Below, piece after piece: positions 5,683 through 10,073 of a DNA stretch of 10,073 nucleotides. The first letter of the stretch is position 1, and the number at the start of each line of letters is the position of its first letter. The notes beneath the pieces were generated by a model. The model did not search any database. It saw only the letters and a program-made list of their open reading frames with translations, and was not told where the DNA came from. The position numbers were made by a program, and so were the translations under genes. This DNA is from Clostridia bacterium (GTDB lineage Bacteria; Bacillota; Clostridia; Oscillospirales; UBA644): positions 1 through 10,073 of the forward strand of contig JAFPBP010000054.1 of NCBI GenBank assembly GCA_017424085.1, given 5' to 3'.

Positions 5683-6516
5683 ATGCCTACCAGAAGATTT
5701 AAACCGACCACTCCGTCGCGCAGAACTATGGTCGTCTCCACCTTCGAGGAGATCACCTGCGACAAGCCGGAACGCTCCCTTCTTGCTACGCTGAAGAAAT
5801 ACTCCGGCAGAAACAGCTACGGTCGTATCACCGTTCGCCACAGAGGCGGCGGTAACCGCAGAAAGTACAGAATCATCGACTTCAAGAGAAACACCGTCGA
5901 TGCTCCCGCTACCGTTCTGACCATCGAATACGACCCCAACCGTACCGCTAACATCGCTCTGGTTCAGTACGAGGACGGCACCAAGGCTTACATCCTCGCT
6001 CCTCAGAACCTGAACGTTGGAGACGTGATTTACTCCGGCTCCGCTTCCGACATCAAAGTCGGTAACTGCCTGCCCCTGGAGAACATCCCCATGGGTACCT
6101 ATATCCACAACATCGAGCTTCACCCCGGCAAGGGTGCTCAGTTGGTCCGTTCCGCCGGCGCCGCAGCTCAGCTGATGGCTAAGGAAAACGGTTACGCTCA
6201 GGTTCGTCTTCCCTCCGGTGAGGTTCGCCTCGTTTCCCTGCGCTGCAAAGCCACCATCGGCTCCGTCGGCAATCAGGATCACGAGAACATCTCCCTGGGT
6301 AAAGCAGGTAAGACCCGCCACATGGGCATCCGTCCCACCGTCCGCGGTTCCGTCATGAACCCCTGCGACCACCCCCACGGTGGTGGTGAAGGCCGCGCTC
6401 CCATCGGCCGTTCCGGTCCTGTAACTCCTTGGGGCAAGCCCGCTCTCGGTTACAAGACCCGCAAGAAGAAGAACAAGTCCAACAAGTTCATCGTGAAGCG
6501 CAGAAATGCGAAATAA
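5683..6516 (+). CDS. rplB: 50S ribosomal protein L2
   Basis: The product is 277 residues, the same length as Bacillus L2. L2 is among the most conserved ribosomal proteins, needed for subunit association and peptidyl transferase centre assembly. Signatures include DKPERSLL, GRITVRHRGGGNRRKYRIIDFKR and, near the C-terminus, the functionally important HPHGGGEGRAPIGR segment (about 230-243), followed by a basic tail. ATG 5683 is preferred over the GTG at 5674 because the family begins M-x-x-(R/K)-(R/K)-(F/Y)-K and GAGGAG (5667-5672) is then 10 nt away, whereas the GTG overlaps the edge of the Shine-Dalgarno sequence. Confidence 0.98.
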   Translation: MPTRRFKPTTPSRRTMVVSTFEEITCDKPERSLLATLKKYSGRNSYGRITVRHRGGGNRRKYRIIDFKRNTVDAPATVLTIEYDPNRTANIALVQYEDGTKAYILAPQNLNVGDVIYSGSASDIKVGNCLPLENIPMGTYIHNIELHPGKGAQLVRSAGAAAQLMAKENGYAQVRLPSGEVRLVSLRCKATIGSVGNQDHENISLGKAGKTRHMGIRPTVRGSVMNPCDHPHGGGEGRAPIGRSGPVTPWGKPALGYKTRKKKNKSNKFIVKRRNAK

Positions 6517-6530
6517 TGGAGGTGTGACAG

Positions 6531-6812
6531 ATGGGAAGAAGTATTAAAAAAGGACCTTACGTCGAAGCGTCTCTGATGAAAAAGGTAGACGATATGAATG
6601 CGAAGGGTGAAAAGAGAGTTGTGAAGACCTGGTCTCGCGCCTCCACCATTTTCCCCGAATTCGTCGGCCACACCTTTGCGGTCCACGATGGCAGAAAGCA
6701 TGTTCCCGTATACGTTACGGAAGACATGGTAGGTCACAAGCTGGGCGAATTTGCTCCCACTCGTACCTTCAAGGGCCACTCCGGATCCAAAGCATCGAAC
6801 ACATCGAAATAA
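6531..6812 (+). CDS. rpsS: 30S ribosomal protein S19
   Basis: The product is 93 residues, typical for S19, a 30S head protein that pairs with S13 near the A-site tRNA. It has the start MGRSIKKGPYVE, TWSRASTIFPEFVGHTFAVHDG (34-54), HVPVYVTEDMVGHKLGEFAPTR (57-78) and a final FKGHSG. GGAGGT (6518-6523) precedes the ATG by 7 nt. The gap to rplB is 14 nt. Confidence 0.98.
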   Translation: MGRSIKKGPYVEASLMKKVDDMNAKGEKRVVKTWSRASTIFPEFVGHTFAVHDGRKHVPVYVTEDMVGHKLGEFAPTRTFKGHSGSKASNTSK

Positions 6813-6831
6813 CGGAGGTTACTGAAATAAT

Positions 6832-7167
6832 ATGGAAGCAAGAGCTTATTTGAGAGGTCTCCGTATCACCCCCAGAAAGGTCAAGATCGTTCTGGACCTG
6901 ATCCGGAATAAACCCCTTGGGACCGCAGCTGCGATCCTCACCCATACGCCGAAGGCAGCAAGCGCTCCTTGCCTGAAGCTGTTGAAGTCCGCCGCTGCTA
7001 ACGCGGAGAACAACCACGGCATGGACGTTTCCAAGCTGTACGTTAAGGAATGCTACGTCGGCCCCGGCCCCACCATGAAGCGGATGATGCCCAGAGGGCG
7101 CGGTTCCGCAGATACTATCCTCAAGAGAACGTCTCAGGTTACCATCGTTCTCGCCGAGAAAGAATAA
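6832..7167 (+). CDS. rplV: 50S ribosomal protein L22
   Basis: The product is 111 residues, the family length. L22 lines the exit tunnel: its beta-hairpin, about residues 79-94 (GPTMKRMMPRGRGSAD), projects beside the L4 loop where macrolide-resistance mutations arise in other species. The sequence looks wild-type with no insertion or deletion. The N-terminal motif YLRGLRITPRKVKIVLDLIR is standard. The start is ATG 6832, after GGAGGTT (6814-6820) with an 11-nt spacer, slightly longer than at neighbouring genes. Confidence 0.97.
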   Translation: MEARAYLRGLRITPRKVKIVLDLIRNKPLGTAAAILTHTPKAASAPCLKLLKSAAANAENNHGMDVSKLYVKECYVGPGPTMKRMMPRGRGSADTILKRTSQVTIVLAEKE

Positions 7168-7179
7168 GGGAGGGTCAAT

Positions 7180-7860
7180 ATGGGACAAAAAGTTAATCCG
7201 CACGGTCTGCGTGTCGGCGTCATCAAGGATTGGGATTCCAGATGGTTCGTTCGTGACGAACAGTTCGGCGACTTGATCGTTGAAGACGATAAGATCAGAA
7301 AGTTCATTAAAAATCGAATCGCTCAGGCAGGCGTTCCTCAGATCGAGATCGAACGCGACGCCTCCAAGAGAGTTCGTATCTTCATCCACTGCGCTCGTCC
7401 CGGTATCGTTATCGGTAAGGGCGGTCAGGATATTGAAAAGCTTCGTCTCGCTGTTGAGAAGCTGATCGGCAAGCCCGTCGCTCTCACCATCGTCGAAGAA
7501 AAGCGCCCCGATCTGAACGCAACTCTGGTTGCAGAGCGGATCGCCGCTGACCTGGAAAAGCGTATCTCCTTCCGTCGTGCTATGCGTAAGTCCATCGACA
7601 GCACCATGAAGTGCGGCGCCAAGGGTATCAAGGTCAACGCAAGCGGCCGTCTGGGCGGCGCTGAAATCGCTCGTAGCGAGCATTATCACGAGGGAACCAT
7701 TCCCCTGCAGACCCTGAGAGCCGACATCGACTACGGCTTCGCCGAAGCGAAGACCACCTACGGCCGTATCGGTATCAAGGTTTGGATCTACAAAGGCGAG
7801 ATCCTGAAGAAGTCTCTGGTAAAGGAGGGCAAACGCCATGTTAATGCCAAAAAGGGTTAA
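7180..7860 (+). CDS. rpsC: 30S ribosomal protein S3
   Basis: The product is 226 residues, typical for S3, which with S4 and S5 forms the mRNA entry channel of the 30S subunit. It starts MGQKVNPHGLRVGVIKDWDSRWF. The KH domain carries its GxxG loop at residues 79-82 (GIVIGKGGQDIE). The C-terminal domain has GAKGIKVNASGRLGGAEIARSE followed by GTIPLQTLRADIDYG. GGGAGGG (7168-7174) precedes the ATG. The last 23 nt overlap the start of rplP in another frame, so the two are probably translationally coupled. Confidence 0.98.
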   Translation: MGQKVNPHGLRVGVIKDWDSRWFVRDEQFGDLIVEDDKIRKFIKNRIAQAGVPQIEIERDASKRVRIFIHCARPGIVIGKGGQDIEKLRLAVEKLIGKPVALTIVEEKRPDLNATLVAERIAADLEKRISFRRAMRKSIDSTMKCGAKGIKVNASGRLGGAEIARSEHYHEGTIPLQTLRADIDYGFAEAKTTYGRIGIKVWIYKGEILKKSLVKEGKRHVNAKKG

Positions 7861-8278
7861 GTACAGACGCGTTCATCGCGGACGCATGAAGGGTAAGGCC
7901 TATCGCGGCAACCGTATTACCAGTGGTGAATATGGTCTTGTCACTACCGAACCCGCCTGGATTACCAGCAATCAGATTGAAGCCGCCCGTATCGCCATGA
8001 CCCGTTACACCAAGCGTGGCGGTAAGGTCTGGGTTAAGATTTTCCCCGACAAGCCCGTAACCGAAAAGCCCGCTGAAACCCGAATGGGTTCCGGTAAGGG
8101 TTCTCCCGAATACTGGGTTGCAGTTGTTAAGCCCGGTCGTGTCCTGTTCGAAATGAACGGCGTTTCCGAGGAAGTTGCTCGTGAGGCTATGCGTCTTGCC
8201 AGCCACAAGCTTCCCGTGAAGACCAAGTTCTACAACAAGGCCGATCTGGACGCTATCGTTGACGGAGGTGCAGAATAA
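7838..8278 (+). CDS. rplP: 50S ribosomal protein L16
   Basis: The product is 146 residues, normal length. L16 helps organise the A site and the 5S rRNA region of the 50S subunit. MLMPKRVKYRRVHRGRMKG matches the family start, so ATG 7838 is preferred over ATG 7844; GGAGGG within 7821-7829 then lies 8 nt upstream. Other signatures are WITSNQIEAARIAMTRY, RGGKVWVKIFPDKP and RMGSGKGSPEYWVAVVKPGR, including the arginine (residue 82) that is hydroxylated in some proteobacterial L16 proteins. The stop TAA shares its last base with the rpmC start. Confidence 0.98.
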   Translation: MLMPKRVKYRRVHRGRMKGKAYRGNRITSGEYGLVTTEPAWITSNQIEAARIAMTRYTKRGGKVWVKIFPDKPVTEKPAETRMGSGKGSPEYWVAVVKPGRVLFEMNGVSEEVAREAMRLASHKLPVKTKFYNKADLDAIVDGGAE

Positions 8279-8472
8279 TGACCGCAAAAGAACTCAGAGC
8301 TATGACTCCTGCCGATCTCGACAAGAAGCTCGCAGACCTGAAGGCGGAACTGTTTGCTCTTCGTTTTCAGCATGCGACCAACCAGCTCGATAACCCCATC
8401 CGCATCGCTGATCTCCGCAAGGATATCGCTCGGGTGAAGACCGTAATTCGTGAAAACGAAATCAAAGGCTGA
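8278..8472 (+). CDS. rpmC: 50S ribosomal protein L29
   Basis: The product is 64 residues forming two helices, typical of L29, which sits beside L23 at the tunnel exit. It has the pattern ELRAMTPADLDKKLADLKAELFALRFQHATNQLDNPIRI and the following IADLRKDIARVKTVIRE helix. The ATG overlaps the rplP stop by one base and follows GGAGGTG (8264-8270) by 7 nt. Confidence 0.97.
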   Translation: MTAKELRAMTPADLDKKLADLKAELFALRFQHATNQLDNPIRIADLRKDIARVKTVIRENEIKG

Positions 8473-8489
8473 GAGCCGGAGGCAGAAGA

Positions 8490-8744
8490 ATGGAAAGAGA
8501 TTTGAGAAAAACCAGAACCGGTCTCGTTGTTTCCGATAAGATGGATAAAACCGTCGTCGTCGCCATCATGGAGAACGAAAGACATCCCATGTACGGCAAG
8601 GTTATGAAGAGAACCGTGAAACTGAAGGTTCACGACGAGAATAACGAGTGCCACACCGGTGATAAGATCCTCATCATGGAGACCCGTCCCCTGTCCAAGG
8701 ACAAGAGATGGAGATTCGTCCAGATGATTGAAAAAGCGAAATAA
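8490..8744 (+). CDS. rpsQ: 30S ribosomal protein S17
   Basis: The product is 84 residues, an OB-fold primary binder of the 16S rRNA 5' domain. Signatures are RKTRTGLVVSDKMDKTVVV (6-24), RHPMYGKVMKRTVKLKVHDE (31-50) and the C-terminal IMETRPLSKDKRWR (62-75). GGAGG (8478-8482) precedes the ATG by 7 nt, and the gap to rpmC is 17 nt. Confidence 0.98.
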   Translation: MERDLRKTRTGLVVSDKMDKTVVVAIMENERHPMYGKVMKRTVKLKVHDENNECHTGDKILIMETRPLSKDKRWRFVQMIEKAK

Positions 8745-8758
8745 AGGAGAGTTAGAGT

Positions 8759-9127
8759 ATGATTCAACAGCAAACTTTCCTGCAGGTTGCCGACAACACC
8801 GGTGCGAAGGAACTCATGTGCATCCGCGTGCTTGGCGGAACCGGGAGAAGATATGCCAATATCGGCGACATCATCGTCTGCTCCGTCAAGAAGGCCATCC
8901 CCGGCGGCGGTGTGAAGAAGGGCGAAGTCGTCAAGGCTGTCGTCGTTCGCAGCAAGCACGGTGTCCGTCGTGCCGACGGCTCCTACATCCGCTTCGATGA
9001 GAATGCGGCAGTTATCATCAAAGAAGATAAGAACCCCAGAGGGACCCGTATCTTTGGGCCCATCGCTCGTGAACTGAGAGACAAGGATTTCACTAAGATC
9101 CTGTCCTTGGCTCCCGAAGTACTGTAA
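8759..9127 (+). CDS. rplN: 50S ribosomal protein L14
   Basis: The product is 122 residues, exactly the standard length. L14 lies at the subunit interface (bridge B8), next to L19. It starts MIQQQTFLQVADNTGAKELMCIRVLGG; the signature KKAIPGGGVKKGEVVKAVVVRSK lies at about 44-66 and the C-terminal FGPIARELRDKDFTKILSLAPEVL is typical. GGAG within 8745-8749 is the ribosome binding site. The gap to rpsQ is 14 nt. Confidence 0.98.
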   Translation: MIQQQTFLQVADNTGAKELMCIRVLGGTGRRYANIGDIIVCSVKKAIPGGGVKKGEVVKAVVVRSKHGVRRADGSYIRFDENAAVIIKEDKNPRGTRIFGPIARELRDKDFTKILSLAPEVL

Positions 9128-9142
9128 GGAGGAGAACACACG

Positions 9143-9457
9143 ATGAATACGTTGCACGTGAAAAAGGGCGATACCGTTGAGGTTATCTCCGGTCGTTGCA
9201 AGGGTCAGCGCGGCAAGGTCGTTGCGACCGCTCCCTCCGAAGGTAAGGTTATGGTTGAAGGTGTGAACATCGTTTCCAAGCACCTGAAGCCCCGCGGCCA
9301 GCATCAGCAGGGCGGCATCATCAAGACCGAAGGCGCTATGTACGCCTGCAAGGTCATGGCTGTTTGCCCCAAGTGCGATAAGGCTGTCCGTACCGGCACC
9401 AAAGTGGTTGACGGCAAAAAGGTCAGATACTGCAAAAAGTGCCAGAAAGAGTTTTAA
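9143..9457 (+). CDS. rplX: 50S ribosomal protein L24, four-cysteine zinc-ribbon form
   Basis: The product is 104 residues, the usual length. L24 initiates 50S assembly and later sits near the tunnel exit. The KOW motif is at about residues 6-33 (VKKGDTVEVISGRCKGQRGKV) and the family block VEGVNIVSKHLKPRGQHQQGGII at about 38-60. The C-terminal part has two CxxC pairs, Cys75/Cys78 and Cys97/Cys100, so a structural zinc site is likely. Many bacterial L24 proteins keep these cysteines and others have lost them. AAGGAGGAG (9127-9135) precedes ATG 9143. Confidence 0.97.
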   Translation: MNTLHVKKGDTVEVISGRCKGQRGKVVATAPSEGKVMVEGVNIVSKHLKPRGQHQQGGIIKTEGAMYACKVMAVCPKCDKAVRTGTKVVDGKKVRYCKKCQKEF

Positions 9458-9470
9458 GGAGGAGTAAAAA

Positions 9471-10010
9471 ATGGCCAGATTGAAAGAAACCTATACCAAA
9501 GAAGTTGCTCCTGCTTTAATGAACAAGTACAACTACAAGAGCGTTATGCAGATTCCCAAGATCGACAAGATCGTCATTAACGTTGCCTGCGGCGACGCGA
9601 AGGACAACTCGAAGATCATCGAATCCGTATCCACCGATCTTGCTACGATCACCGGTCAGAAGCCCATCGCCTGCAAGGCAAGAAAGTCCGTTGCGAACTT
9701 CAAGGTTCGTCAGGGCATGCCCATTGGCGTTAAGGTTACGCTGAGAGGCGAGAGAATGTATGAATTCATGGATCGTCTCTTCAACGTGGCTCTGCCCCGA
9801 GTCAGAGACTTCCGCGGGATCAATCCCAACGCCTTCGACGGCCGCGGCAACTATGCCTTCGGTCTGAAGGAACAGCTGATCTTCCCCGAAATCGAATATG
9901 AAAAGATCGATGCCATCCGCGGCATGGACATCATGTTCGTCACCACTGCAACCACCGATGAGGAAGCGAAAGATCTTCTCTCTCTGATGGGCGCACCGTT
10001 CAGCAAATAA
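9471..10010 (+). CDS. rplE: 50S ribosomal protein L5
   Basis: The product is 179 residues, normal for L5, which binds 5S rRNA and contacts P-site tRNA and S13 in the central protuberance. It starts ARLKETYTKEVAPALMNKY and contains the 5S-binding region GQKPIACKARKSVANFKVRQGMPIGVKVTLRG and the C-terminal FPEIEYEKIDAIRGMDIMFVTTA. The usual GVG(E/D)A segment after VIN reads VACGDA here, a mild variation. AAGGAGGAG (9457-9465) precedes the ATG. Confidence 0.98.
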   Translation: MARLKETYTKEVAPALMNKYNYKSVMQIPKIDKIVINVACGDAKDNSKIIESVSTDLATITGQKPIACKARKSVANFKVRQGMPIGVKVTLRGERMYEFMDRLFNVALPRVRDFRGINPNAFDGRGNYAFGLKEQLIFPEIEYEKIDAIRGMDIMFVTTATTDEEAKDLLSLMGAPFSK

Positions 10011-10023
10011 GGAGGAAGAATCC

Positions 10024-10073
10024 ATGGCTAAGAAGTCTATGATTGCAAAACAGCAGAGACCTGCGAAGTTCTC
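10024..10073 (+). CDS. rpsN: 30S ribosomal protein S14, zinc-type, 3'-truncated by window edge
   Basis: Only the first 16 codons are inside the window, reading MAKKSMIAKQQRPAKF. The AKKSMIAKQQR start belongs to the short (about 61-residue) zinc-binding S14 found in the spc operon of Firmicutes, rather than to the longer zinc-free S14. The cysteines that would bind zinc lie beyond the edge. AAGGAGG (10009-10015) is the ribosome binding site. The position right after rplE is the expected one. Confidence 0.92.
   Translation, partial: MAKKSMIAKQQRPAKF

Noticed and set aside
4519..5765. Long open frames on the minus strand opposite rplC, rplD, rplW and rplB (also opposite rpsS-rpsC, rplP and rplE)
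   Set aside because: They are shadows caused by biased codon use in highly expressed genes. They lack ribosome binding sites, resemble no family, and lie opposite certain ribosomal genes.

Overview
The window comes from a Gram-positive bacterium, most likely an uncultured, moderately GC-rich member of the Clostridia (gut Oscillospirales-like; this is inference). The evidence is the classic Firmicute S10-spc gene order, strong AGGAGG-type ribosome binding sites before almost every gene, a short zinc-type S14 start (MAKKSMIAKQQ), a DUF1292/YrzB-family gene, and near-consensus sigma-A promoters. No mobile element, CRISPR array, tRNA or rRNA gene was seen.

Layout. (1) Positions 2-2479 (+) hold a glycoside hydrolase family 2 gene cut off at the window's left edge. 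(2) Positions 2480-2822 have no protein gene. They contain a bidirectional terminator and, on the minus strand, a promoter-to-terminator unit for a structured RNA of about 280 nt, resembling 6S RNA in overall shape only. (3) Positions 2823-3119 (-) encode a very acidic 98-residue DUF1292 protein with its own promoter. (4) Positions 3120-3650 hold two divergent promoters and a roughly 330-nt leader of the S10 operon, which contains an intrinsic terminator. (5) Positions 3651 to the right edge hold the S10-spc ribosomal protein operon on the plus strand: rpsJ-rplC-rplD-rplW-rplB-rpsS-rplV-rpsC-rplP-rpmC-rpsQ-rplN-rplX-rplE-rpsN (last gene cut). Gene spacing is tight, from a 23-nt overlap (rpsC/rplP) to gaps of about 20 nt, except for a 137-nt gap between rpsJ and rplC.

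The ribosomal proteins themselves look ordinary. The interest lies in the non-coding parts: a leader with mutually exclusive pairings that could form an attenuator; a potential pseudoknot covering the rplC ribosome binding site, with a possible 20-codon ORF ending inside it; the minus-strand ncRNA; and a 26-nt alternating pyrimidine/purine tract inside that ncRNA's promoter. All structures were found by eye from base complementarity; no folding, covariance or database search was run.
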